From assembly GCA_002347925.1 (NCBI GenBank), contig DDYL01000110.1, forward strand, positions 6,414-12,698: 6,285 nt of DNA. Direction: 5' to 3'. The stretch is from Chloroflexi bacterium UBA2235 (GTDB taxonomy: Bacteria; Chloroflexota; UBA11872; UBA12225). Every line of letters begins with the position of its first letter. The stretch's first letter is position 1. A program made the translations under genes and the position numbers. The notes beneath the pieces are model-generated. The model was not told the DNA's origin. It saw only the letters and a program-made list of their open reading frames with translations, and did no database searches. Shown in pieces: positions 1 to 6,263 of this stretch.

Positions 1-1442
1 GCTTCGAGGCACCCTGCGCCAAGCAGGGACGGCTCTTCCTGGTAGAGGCCGGTCCCGTAGCACTCGGCTTTCAGCAAGTACCCCGCACTCATTGGGCCGT
101 CAAGGGGCGACAGGAGGATTGGGGTCCCGGGAAAGCGGCGACGCAGGTCGGTGAGGAGTTCGGCGTACGGTTCGCCGGCGCAGGTAGCCCATATCGCGTC
201 GCCAATCCGGTAAACGCTGACCGGCATCGGGTAGGTGGTAGGCGTGGCATCGTCGGGGAGTTCGGAGAGGCGTCCGAGCCACCGGCGCGCGCGCTCGGCG
301 AGGGCCGAGGCGTTCCGGGCGGCGATGGCGTCTCCCCGCGCATCCGCAGCATCGCGTTCGGCCTCATGTCGGGTGAGTTCCGTTGCCCATGCCTCGGGTG
401 ACGGGACATCTCGTCGCTGCAAGGGCACCGAACCCGGCCCTCCGGCGAATCGGGAAGCGCGCGACGCATCGACAGGCGCTTGGGACCAGGTGCCGAGAGT
501 GGCACCGGACACGACGGGGCCGGCGTAGGTGCGGTCAGTGCCCGGGGTGGCCATTCCGGAGAGGATGCCGAGGGCGGCGTATCCAACCTGCCTGCCGTTT
601 GCATCGGCGACGGCCGGGCCTCCGGTGTAGTTGTCTCGTGGTCCCTGGTCGCCGCACGGCGCAAGCATGAAGATGCACGGTGCTTCGGTGGCGGCCTCGA
701 CAGTTTCCCGTAGGGCGCCGGGATAGTCCGGACTGAGCAGGGTGTTCTCCCATGCAAGCGATGTGGGGTGTGCCGCGTAGGTGACCACGGTCAGCCGGAT
801 TGGAATACCTCCGCTTCGACCCGCCCGATTCACATGCGCTTCGCTGTCGATCTCGGTTGCCCGCATCACGGTAACGGTCTGGTCGGCCGGGGCATCGGGG
901 TTGTAGCCGCACGTGAAGATGCCGTTGGCATCGTCAGGGTAGTCACGGTTCGCACCCATCGCACTCGTGCCCTCGGCATAGGTGAGGATGGCGGGTGCGA
1001 TGGAGGCGATGGCATCGGTGCACGCGCGGACGATGGCATCGCGGGCGGTCGCTTGGTACCCGGGGATCAGGTGGCCTCCGGGTAGCGGGATGCGGTCTGG
1101 TGTCAGGAGGCCCGCACTGTGGGTGTGCGACGGGCAGAGGTGGATGCGTCCCTCGGGGACGCCGGTAGCGCCATGGATGGCGGCGACGAGAGCGTCGTAA
1201 TAGGTGCGGGCGAGGCCGACCGAATCGAAATGGATCCGGATCACGAGGTCGTCGGTGCCGGATGATCCGATGGGGCCGAGAACGATTGCATCAGCCAGGA
1301 GTGGCCGGTGGATGCCGGTCGACTGATCGTGGCGGGCGGCGCCCCACATGCGGTGGTAGATGCCCACAGGTGGCGTGATGTCTACGCGGGCATGCCCCAG
1401 GCGGACGCGGGAGGTCGGGGTCAGGACGGTCGTGGTGCTCAT
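1..1442 (-). CDS. Neutral/alkaline ceramidase-like protein, C-terminus cut by window edge
   Basis: An open frame of 480 complete codons runs from ATG at 1442 off the left edge without a stop. It resembles the N-terminal domain of neutral/alkaline non-lysosomal ceramidases (PF04734), a zinc amidase fold that is widespread as uncharacterised proteins in environmental bacteria. Visible landmarks are VDITPPVGIYHRMWGAA at residues 20-36, the His-rich PSHTHSAG at 104-111 (candidate zinc ligands H106/H108), GANRDY at 163-168, AAHPTSLAWE at 223-232 (candidate ligand H225), CGDQGPRDN at 263-271, AGEPY at 422-426 (candidate ligand E424) and GYLLKAECYG at 454-463. Residues 350-395 are Ala/Arg/Glu-rich and probably helical. 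There is no signal peptide, so it is probably cytoplasmic. GDQGPR replaces the GDVSPN that carries the catalytic serine in true ceramidases, so ceramide may not be the substrate. GGGAGG (1451-1456, minus) lies 8 bases before the start. It follows the enolase-superfamily gene by 82 bases, probably as one operon. Confidence 0.85.
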   Translation of the reverse strand, partial: MSTTTVLTPTSRVRLGHARVDITPPVGIYHRMWGAARHDQSTGIHRPLLADAIVLGPIGSSGTDDLVIRIHFDSVGLARTYYDALVAAIHGATGVPEGRIHLCPSHTHSAGLLTPDRIPLPGGHLIPGYQATARDAIVRACTDAIASIAPAILTYAEGTSAMGANRDYPDDANGIFTCGYNPDAPADQTVTVMRATEIDSEAHVNRAGRSGGIPIRLTVVTYAAHPTSLAWENTLLSPDYPGALRETVEAATEAPCIFMLAPCGDQGPRDNYTGGPAVADANGRQVGYAALGILSGMATPGTDRTYAGPVVSGATLGTWSQAPVDASRASRFAGGPGSVPLQRRDVPSPEAWATELTRHEAERDAADARGDAIAARNASALAERARRWLGRLSELPDDATPTTYPMPVSVYRIGDAIWATCAGEPYAELLTDLRRRFPGTPILLSPLDGPMSAGYLLKAECYGTGLYQEEPSLLGAGCLE

Positions 1443-1524
1443 TCGATGTGCCTCCCGGTCGCTTGGTCGGTGTGTGGTTCGTGCGGGCATTCTATCGCTG
1501 AGGTCGCGCACGGTCGGGCGGTGG

Positions 1525-2703
1525 TCAGGCCCAACCCATCGAGTCGCGTTCGCCACGGTCCAGGGGCTTGATGTAGAGGCCGGCTCCCTCGCGTCTAGGG
1601 AATGGCATGGTCAGGCCGGGTGGTGGTGAAAGCCGGTCTACCCGCAACGCCGCGAGTTTCGCTTCGTCGATGGTGATCCCGAGACCCGGAGAGTCGCCGA
1701 GGTGGATGAACCCGCCCTCGATGTGGTTGTCGAACGTGAAGCACGGCTCGCGCCCGGGATCGACGACCTCCATGGCCAGATGGTTTGGCAAGGCCGCCGC
1801 GAGGTGTGCCATGAAGTTCGCCGGGCAGTTCATAAGCGACACCGGGAGTTCAAACCCGGCCGCCATGTGCGCCACCTGCATTGCGCCGGTGATACCGGTC
1901 GTGCCGACCCCGACCTGAACGACATCGACGGCCTGATTGAGGATCAGTGGGTAGAAGTCTGACGAGTCATTGAGGTTCTCACCGGTCGCGACGGCAGCGC
2001 GGATCCCGGCAGAGACTTGCCGCAGGCCACGGTAGTCCCACCGGCGTGCGGGCTCCTCAACCCAGGCGAGGTCGAAGCTGCGTTCGATCTCGCTGATGTA
2101 CCGGATCGCCTGTTTTGGTGACCAGTACTCGTTGCTGTCGATCATGAGGTTGGGCCGGTTCGTGACCGCAGATAGCGCGTCGCGCATGATTGCAAGGCGC
2201 CGGAGATCGGCGTCCATGTCGAGGCCGACCTTCAACTTGCCTCCGTCAATGCCGACGGCCGCCATGCGGGCGTAGAAGGCGTGGATCTCGTCATCGGTCA
2301 GGCAGAGGTCGATGCCGGATGCGTATGCCTTGCACCGGCCATCGCGCGCGCCAAGCATTCGCCAGAGGGGTTCGCCGGCAGCCTTGGCCTTGAGGTCCCA
2401 GAGTGCGACATCGATGGAAGCGATGGCACCCTTGTCTGACCCCTCGTTGCCACCCTTGAAGGCGAGGTCAAGCATCGCCTTCCAGTGGCCAACCACCCCG
2501 CGAGGGTCGTGACCGATGATGAGAGGCGCAAACTTCTGGACGGCGGGTCCGCCACCCGGGGCCAGTCCGGTGATGCCGGCATCAGTATCAATGAAGAGGA
2601 ATGATCCTGCGCCGTAGTTGGACCCGGTAGGGCCATTGGCGTCGCCGAGTGGGCGGTCCATGGCGAACTCATAGAGGACGGTGCGGAACCCGGTGACTTT
2701 CAT
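1525..2703 (-). CDS. Enolase-superfamily (mandelate racemase/muconate lactonizing enzyme-like) protein
   Basis: Encodes 392 residues, the normal length for the family. An N-terminal capping domain (about 1-120, with SIDVALWDLKAKAAGEPL at 96-113) precedes a TIM barrel. The barrel shows the KxK motif (K156, K158), the three metal-ligand strands at D189 (LMIDSNEYW), E216 (WVEEP) and E242 (ATGEN), D260 (AVDVVQ) and a C-terminal acidic position E312 (AMEVVD). Family members abstract the proton alpha to a carboxylate with Mg2+ to dehydrate, epimerise or lactonise sugar acids. The stretch where mandelate racemase has its catalytic His reads PVSLMNCPANFMAHL (287-301), with no His at the expected place, so the reaction cannot be assigned. 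The frame stays open upstream to 3267, but ATG 2703 is chosen because AAGGAG (2713-2718, minus) sits 9 bases before it and family homology begins there. It is divergent from the SDR gene and upstream of the ceramidase-like gene. Confidence 0.92.
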   Translation of the reverse strand: MKVTGFRTVLYEFAMDRPLGDANGPTGSNYGAGSFLFIDTDAGITGLAPGGGPAVQKFAPLIIGHDPRGVVGHWKAMLDLAFKGGNEGSDKGAIASIDVALWDLKAKAAGEPLWRMLGARDGRCKAYASGIDLCLTDDEIHAFYARMAAVGIDGGKLKVGLDMDADLRRLAIMRDALSAVTNRPNLMIDSNEYWSPKQAIRYISEIERSFDLAWVEEPARRWDYRGLRQVSAGIRAAVATGENLNDSSDFYPLILNQAVDVVQVGVGTTGITGAMQVAHMAAGFELPVSLMNCPANFMAHLAAALPNHLAMEVVDPGREPCFTFDNHIEGGFIHLGDSPGLGITIDEAKLAALRVDRLSPPPGLTMPFPRREGAGLYIKPLDRGERDSMGWA

Positions 2704-2946
2704 TTCTGCGCACTCCTTGCGATCCGCACGATATCCCACCAAACCCGCGGTCCGCAGTGGTTTGTCGGTAGCGGGAGGGGGGCAGTGGCCCACCGGTATC
2801 GCAAGGGTGCGACGGTCTGGGAGTTGGGCACCCCGGGTGGACGACACAACCCCGGGGAGGCTGCCTGCGGTACCGTTGCGGCTGATGCGCGAAGGCGCTA
2901 CGGCAGGTACTGTGAGACGGGCCACTGGGATCGTAGGAGAACGCAC
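2704..2946. promoter_or_regulatory. Divergent intergenic control region
   Basis: These 243 bases separate the leftward enolase-superfamily gene from the rightward SDR and must hold promoters for both blocks if each is transcribed from here. I see no convincing full sigma70 promoter. On the plus strand a TTGCGG at 2876-2881 is followed 17 bases later by a weak TACGGC at 2899-2904. Repeated ACCCCGGG words (2830-2837 and 2849-2856) are possible operator halves. No small gene with a good ribosome site is evident. Confidence 0.4.
2830..2857. repeat. Pair of ACCCCGGG direct repeats, possible operator
   Basis: ACCCCGGG occurs at 2830-2837 and again at 2849-2856, 19 bases start to start, roughly two helical turns. 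The second copy continues into the palindrome CCCCGGGG. They sit in the middle of the divergent spacer about 90 bases before the SDR start, where a local regulator could act on both blocks. In GC-rich DNA such words can also arise by chance. Confidence 0.25.
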
Positions 2947-3711
2947 ATGACGGTTTCGATTGATCTGAACGGGCGCACTGCACTCGTGACCGGTGGAAGC
3001 CGGGGGTTGGGTGCGGCGATGTGCCGGACACTGGCGCGCGCCGGGGCCCAGGTGGCGGTTCACTATGCCCGCGACGCGGTTCGTGCGGATGCGGTGGTAC
3101 GGGAAATCGTGGCGGGAGGCGGACGCGCCGTCGCCGTCGGTGGTGACTTTCACGCTCCCGACGCCGTGCGTGCGATGGTGGCACGGGCCCAGGATCTTCT
3201 CGGACCGATCGACATCCTGGTCAACAACGTCGGGCGCGAGGAGACCACCGGAGACCCGTTTGAGCACGGGTGGGAAGCATTCGAGAAGAGTTTTGACTTG
3301 AATGTGCGATCAGCGTATCTCATCGCGCAAGGGGTTGCACCCGGCATGAAGGCGCGCCGGTGGGGGCGGATCGTGAACATCCTGTCGATGGCTGCGCACT
3401 CGTATCCGAAGGGGATGGCGGCGTATTCCACGGCCAAGGGCGCGTTTGCGAGTTTCACGCGGGCGATGGCGGTGGAGCTTGGGCCGGACAACATCACGGT
3501 GAACTCGGTATCGCCGGGTTGGATCCCGGTTGAGAGGCATGGCGCTTCAACCATCCCGGGACGACTGGTGACGGCGGGTCGCACACCGCTGGGTCACCTT
3601 GGTGTTCCGGATGACGTCGCGAATGTCGTGGCGTTCCTGGCCTCTGATCTTGCCGGGTTCATCACCGGAGTCGAGGTTCCGGTCTGCGGTGGCGTCCACC
3701 TGATTTCCTGA
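2947..3711 (+). CDS. Classical short-chain dehydrogenase/reductase (FabG-like)
   Basis: Encodes 254 residues, typical for a classical SDR. It contains the cofactor motif TGGSRGLG (15-22), D67 before the adenine pocket, NNVG at 93-96 (a common variant of NNAG), and the full catalytic tetrad N119, S147, Y160 and K164 (AAYSTAK). The C-terminus (GFITGVEVPVCGG) has the usual SDR ending. It should reduce a ketone or oxidise a secondary alcohol in the cytoplasm; Arg at 19 and 42 suggests NADP(H), as inference. The frame extends upstream to 2785, but ATG 2947 is preferred because AGGAG (2935-2939) lies 7 bases before it and the family N-terminus (DLNGRTALVTGG) starts there. It lies 17 bases before the thioredoxin-fold gene and divergent from the enolase-superfamily gene, which suggests a sugar-acid or polyol-derived substrate. 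The exact substrate is unknown. Confidence 0.93.
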   Translation: MTVSIDLNGRTALVTGGSRGLGAAMCRTLARAGAQVAVHYARDAVRADAVVREIVAGGGRAVAVGGDFHAPDAVRAMVARAQDLLGPIDILVNNVGREETTGDPFEHGWEAFEKSFDLNVRSAYLIAQGVAPGMKARRWGRIVNILSMAAHSYPKGMAAYSTAKGAFASFTRAMAVELGPDNITVNSVSPGWIPVERHGASTIPGRLVTAGRTPLGHLGVPDDVANVVAFLASDLAGFITGVEVPVCGGVHLIS

Positions 3712-3716
3712 CCTGC

Positions 3717-3721
3717 GAGGA
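3717..3721 (+). promoter_or_regulatory. Ribosome binding site of the thioredoxin-fold gene (decides the start)
   Basis: GAGGA lies 7 bases before ATG 3729. The later in-frame ATG at 3840 has no purine-rich site before it. This argues that translation begins upstream of the in-frame TGA at 3822 and must pass it to make a full protein. Confidence 0.7.
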
Positions 3722-3728
3722 CACCCTG

Positions 3729-4304
3729 ATGCCGATCACGTGGCACGATGACCCGGTTGCAGCGATGGCAGAGGCCACCGCGTCCAGACGCGCGGTCTTG
3801 GTGGAAGTGTGGAAGCCCGGATGACCCGCCTGCATACGCATGGATGCCGTGTCGTATCCAGACCGTGCAGTGGCCGAACTCATCGGGAAATGGATGGTGC
3901 CGTTACGTCTGACATTCGGGAACCCATTGCACAGGGAGACGCTGCGCGGGCTCGGGGCGTTGTGGACCCCCACCCTCTGGGTGCTTGACCGGAACGGCCG
4001 TGAGTTCCGTCGGGAAACCGGGTATCTGGAACCTTCCGATCTCCACTCGGTCCTCTCTGAAGGAGTTGCGTTGGCACTGGTGTCAGGTGGTCGTGCGCCG
4101 GATGCCGAACAAGTCCTTGACCGGGCAATCGGGCATTACGACGCGGTGCACGGCGCCAGGAATGGGTCATGGTCGGCTTCGCTTCGGTATTGGCGGGGTG
4201 CGGTCGGATACCTGCATTCAGGCGACCACGTGGCACTGGACGCGTGGTGGGACCAGGTGCGTCTGATTGACGGTAATGGACCGTGGGCGAGGCGGTGTGT
4301 GTGA
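3729..4304 (+). CDS. Thioredoxin-fold protein with in-frame TGA at the first redox Cys: probable selenoprotein (UxxC)
   Basis: Read from ATG 3729 with TGA 3822-3824 as selenocysteine, the gene gives 191 residues ending at TGA 4302-4304. The N-terminal part (WHDDPVAAMAEATASRRAVL, 5-24) and VLVEVWKPG (23-31) match the helix and first strand of thioredoxin-like proteins. The redox motif is U32-P-A-C35, followed by M38 and a YPD motif (43-45). The cis-proline segment is TPT (80-82), followed by the strand WVLDRNGRE (84-92) and GYLEP (98-102). Residues about 105-191 form a helical, TPR-like tail (YDAVHG, LRYWRGAVGYLHSGD). A likely role is a cytoplasmic thiol/selenol reductase or reductant partner; the substrate is unknown. 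No export signal is seen. It is translationally close to the SDR gene, 17 bases downstream. The alternative is a pseudogene created by a Cys-to-stop change. Against that, both halves are in one frame and the fold is complete after the TGA. Confidence 0.7.
3822..3824 (+). other. In-frame TGA, candidate selenocysteine codon
   Basis: TGA occupies codon 32 of the frame beginning at 3729, the exact site of the N-terminal Cys of a CxxC motif (W-K-P-G-x-P-A-C). TGA is a normal stop elsewhere in this window: it ends the SDR, enolase-superfamily, thioredoxin-fold and epimerase-like genes. Genome-wide reassignment is therefore unlikely and site-specific recoding is the better reading. Confidence 0.6.
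3834..3860 (+). promoter_or_regulatory. Candidate bacterial SECIS hairpin
   Basis: Two mutually exclusive folds lie just after the TGA. Fold A pairs 3841-3847 with 3854-3860 (7 pairs, one G-U) around loop CGUGUC (3848-3853), starting 23 bases after the TGA. Fold B pairs AUACG (3834-3838) with CGUAU (3853-3857), has a bulged U3852, then pairs 3839-3842 with 3848-3851 around loop GAUGC. Bacterial SECIS elements are short hairpins within the coding region soon after the UGA, with a G near the start of a small apical loop and often a bulged U. Both folds fit loosely. Folding energies were not computed. Confidence 0.45.
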
Positions 4305-4344
4305 AGCGCGCTCGGGCGCAGGGCATGCCGGTCGGCCGGGGATG

Positions 4345-4365
4345 GGGCGGCTATACTGCCCGCCC
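4345..4365 (+). promoter_or_regulatory. GC hairpin with a TATACT -10-like box in its loop
   Basis: GGGCGG (4345-4350) can pair with CCGCCC (4360-4365), leaving a 9-base loop that contains TATACT (4352-4357). The 116-base gap between the thioredoxin-fold and DHDPS-family genes is otherwise featureless. TATACT resembles a sigma70 -10 box, but I see no matching -35 element, so a promoter is only possible. The stem lacks a T-tract, so it is a poor intrinsic terminator. An internal promoter for the DHDPS-family gene is the more interesting reading. Confidence 0.3.
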
Positions 4366-4420
4366 GTGCGACCGATCCGGTGCACCTCACCTGTTGGAAT
4401 CTCGCTGACGGAGACGAACG

Positions 4421-5329
4421 ATGACCCTTGACCGACCGAGACTGCTTGCCGAACTCGCGACGGTGTGTGCCATTCCGGTGACACCGTTCCATCCTGATGG
4501 CTCCGTCGATTGGGATGCCTACCGACGCACAGTCGTTGCGATCGTCGATGGTGGCGTCCTGGCGGTGACCCCGAACGGGAATACCGGTGAGTTCTATGCC
4601 CTGTCGCCGGAAGAGTGTGATCGCGCGGTCGAGGTGACTGCCGATGCCGTAGGTACACGGTCACTTGTGATGCCGGGGGTTGGGTACGACGTACGGACGG
4701 CAATCCGCATGGGTGAGGTTGCCTTGCGGGCCGGTGCGCGGGCGGTGATGGTGCATCAACCCGTCCATCCGTATCAATCATCTGACGGGTGGGTGGAATA
4801 TCACGCGGCGATTGCGAAGGCCCTTCCGGGCCTGGGGATCGTCCCGTACCTGCGGGATCCGAATGTGACGGCGCCGATGCTTCGGCGTCTGACGGAGTAT
4901 CCGAACTTCGTGGGTGTGAAGTTTGCGGTTCCAAATCCGCTGCACTTCGCCGCTATTGCGGCTGCGGTCGGACTTGACGCCGTGACATGGGTCTGTGGCC
5001 TGGCGGAAGGATGGGCACCGTTCTTCTGGGTTGGTGGTGCCGTCGGGTTCACCTCCGGACTGGTGAACGTAACGACTGGACCAAGCTTCGCCATGCTTGA
5101 GGCGCTGCGTCATGGCAAGTACGACGAGGCGATGGTGGTCTGGCGGCAGGTCAAGGCGTTCGAGGACCTGCGCGCACGACGCAACGCGGCGAACAACGTG
5201 CCAATCGTCAAGGAAGCGATGGCACAGCTTGGTCTCTGCGAACGGACCGTGCGTCCACCGATCTCCGAGGTACCTGATGCCGAAAAGGCCGAGGTGACGG
5301 CGCTTCTCGCCTCACTTGGTCTTGGATAG
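4421..5329 (+). CDS. Dihydrodipicolinate synthase/N-acetylneuraminate lyase-family protein
   Basis: Encodes 302 residues, standard for this class I aldolase TIM-barrel family. The N-terminus has IPVTPF (18-23), the GNTGEF motif lies at 53-58 (family GxxGE), the Tyr of the active site is Y143 (PYLRDP) and the Schiff-base lysine is K167 (GVKFAV). The family condenses or cleaves, or dehydrates, 2-keto acids through a lysine imine. The segment after Y143 (LRDPN) does not carry the arginine context of true DHDPS, and the gene lies next to an enolase-superfamily enzyme. A keto-deoxy sugar acid dehydratase or aldolase is therefore more likely than lysine biosynthesis; this is inference. GGAG (4410-4413) lies 7 bases before ATG 4421. 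The gene ends in TAG. It is 116 bases downstream of the thioredoxin-fold gene and 106 bases upstream of the epimerase-like gene. Confidence 0.9.
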   Translation: MTLDRPRLLAELATVCAIPVTPFHPDGSVDWDAYRRTVVAIVDGGVLAVTPNGNTGEFYALSPEECDRAVEVTADAVGTRSLVMPGVGYDVRTAIRMGEVALRAGARAVMVHQPVHPYQSSDGWVEYHAAIAKALPGLGIVPYLRDPNVTAPMLRRLTEYPNFVGVKFAVPNPLHFAAIAAAVGLDAVTWVCGLAEGWAPFFWVGGAVGFTSGLVNVTTGPSFAMLEALRHGKYDEAMVVWRQVKAFEDLRARRNAANNVPIVKEAMAQLGLCERTVRPPISEVPDAEKAEVTALLASLGLG

Positions 5330-5354
5330 CTTGTGCTGACCATTCGGTGAAGGG

Positions 5355-5383
5355 CGTTCCCGGGAGCTGTGATCTCGGGAACG
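5355..5383 (+). terminator. Strong hairpin after the DHDPS-family gene, possible terminator or mRNA-stabilising stem
   Basis: Bases 5355-5365 pair with 5373-5383 (11 pairs, one G-U, core GTTCCCG/CGGGAAC) around a 7-base loop GCTGTGA. It lies 26 bases after the TAG stop. No T-tract follows (AGAGGTCTG), so it is not a classic intrinsic terminator. It could partially terminate, protect the upstream mRNA 3' end, or be a regulator site. Confidence 0.45.
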
Positions 5384-5423
5384 AGAGGTCTGTAGATATC
5401 GGTGGACTGGGGCATTTGAAGCC

Positions 5424-5430
5424 AAGGAGG
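5424..5430 (+). promoter_or_regulatory. Ribosome binding site AAGGAGG deciding the epimerase-like start
   Basis: A near-perfect anti-SD match ends 5 bases before ATG 5436 but only 2 bases before the alternative GTG 5433. This favours ATG 5436 as the start. Confidence 0.75.
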
Positions 5431-5435
5431 GTGTG

Positions 5436-6263
5436 ATGAGCAGTACGCGCACGGCGCTGGTGACTGGGGCGTGGGGACCCGCGCAGGAGCTTGCGGAGAT
5501 TGTGGCCCGACACCTTGGGGCGGAGGGATGGCACGTCAGGTCAGCCGCGCCGCACCGGTCCGATGCCGGGCACTGGGCCGATCATCATGTAGGCGACCTG
5601 CGGTCTCCGGAGTTCATCGAGGCACTGCTCGCGGACCTTCCCGGTGGCGGGGCACATGCGATTGTGATCCACCTGGCTCCCCTCGTGGCGGTGGCCGATG
5701 CCGCGATTGCGCATCCGGGCAATCCGGCTGAAGCGCTCGATATCGCGACGCGCGGAACCTATCGCCTCTTGATGGGGTGCCTGTCTGCCGGTGTTGGGCG
5801 GGTGGTTCAGACATCGTCACTTTCATCATTTGATGCGTACGAGGATGGTCTTGAGGTGACGGAACAGTGGCGCCCGCGCCCCGGACCAAATGCAGACGAC
5901 CTTGCGCCGTACCTTTCCGAACTGACCGCCCGCGAGTTCACCCGTGACCCCTTGGTGAACACCCCGCTCGAGGTGACGTGCCTGCGATTGGCTACCTTGC
6001 GCGGTGGCGGTGATGCGTCACGTCCACCGACGGACACCCGGGCAATGTGGACGGTGGATGCGGCGCGGGCGATTGGCCTTGCGATCGAGGCCCAGGCCAC
6101 TGGCAACCGTGGATCGGACCGAGGCCACCGTTGGCGGATCCTTCATGTTGCTTCGGGGGCACCCGAGGCTCGCTACACCTCGGCGATTGCTCACCAAGTG
6201 ATCGGGTATTCACCGGCGTGGCTTGACAATGCATCGACTGGGACCGGGGAGGGTGCGCGATGA
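5436..6263 (+). CDS. Extended SDR / NAD-dependent epimerase-dehydratase-like protein with atypical active site
   Basis: Encodes 275 residues with the layout of an extended SDR. A Rossmann start TALVTGAWGPAQE (6-18) is followed by HHVGDLRSPE (50-59) as the acidic-strand segment, IVIHLAPLV (76-84) as the family HLAA-like strand, VVQTSSLSSF (123-132) as the serine strand, and Y159 (APYLSEL), then LEVTCLRLATLRGGG. Extended SDRs usually oxidise, epimerise or dehydrate sugars or sugar acids. Two things are odd. The third glycine of TGxxGxxG is Q17, and the YxxxK motif reads Y159-L-S-E-L163 with no lysine; in fact the whole protein has no lysine. It may be a diverged enzyme or a binding protein. ATG 5436 is chosen over GTG 5433 from the AAGGAGG spacing. 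It overlaps the next gene by ATGA at 6260-6263, so they are translationally coupled. Confidence 0.85.
   Translation: MSSTRTALVTGAWGPAQELAEIVARHLGAEGWHVRSAAPHRSDAGHWADHHVGDLRSPEFIEALLADLPGGGAHAIVIHLAPLVAVADAAIAHPGNPAEALDIATRGTYRLLMGCLSAGVGRVVQTSSLSSFDAYEDGLEVTEQWRPRPGPNADDLAPYLSELTAREFTRDPLVNTPLEVTCLRLATLRGGGDASRPPTDTRAMWTVDAARAIGLAIEAQATGNRGSDRGHRWRILHVASGAPEARYTSAIAHQVIGYSPAWLDNASTGTGEGAR

Noticed and set aside
89..912. Minus-strand open frames inside 89-757 and 535-912, and plus-strand frames over 235-1200
   Set aside because: They are Pro/Arg-rich shadow frames of the ceramidase-like gene, which is open through the whole of 1-1442 in a different frame with clear family motifs.
1489..1494. 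TAGAAT -10-like word on the minus strand before the ceramidase-like gene
   Set aside because: No acceptable -35 element is seen at the right distance and the 82-base gap fits a single operon.
2785..2946. Longer N-terminus for the SDR from ATG 2785
   Set aside because: The added residues lie in the divergent spacer and match nothing in the family; ATG 2947 has AGGAG at proper spacing and the expected SDR N-terminus.
2704..3267. Upstream extension of the enolase-superfamily frame on the minus strand
   Set aside because: The extension runs antisense through the spacer and the start of the SDR gene, has no family similarity, and ATG 2703 has a good ribosome site.
3822..3824. Genome-wide reassignment of TGA to an amino acid
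   Set aside because: Several genes here end properly at TGA (3709-3711, 4302-4304, 6261-6263 and the minus-strand stop at 1525), and tryptophan and glycine use their normal codons.
3840..4304. A separate 154-residue gene starting at ATG 3840
   Set aside because: There is no ribosome site before 3840 and the protein would lack the first strand and the redox motif. The upstream frame from 3729 is in phase and supplies both.
5433..5435. GTG 5433 as start of the epimerase-like gene
   Set aside because: It would be only 2 bases after AAGGAGG; ATG 5436 gives a workable 5-base spacing.
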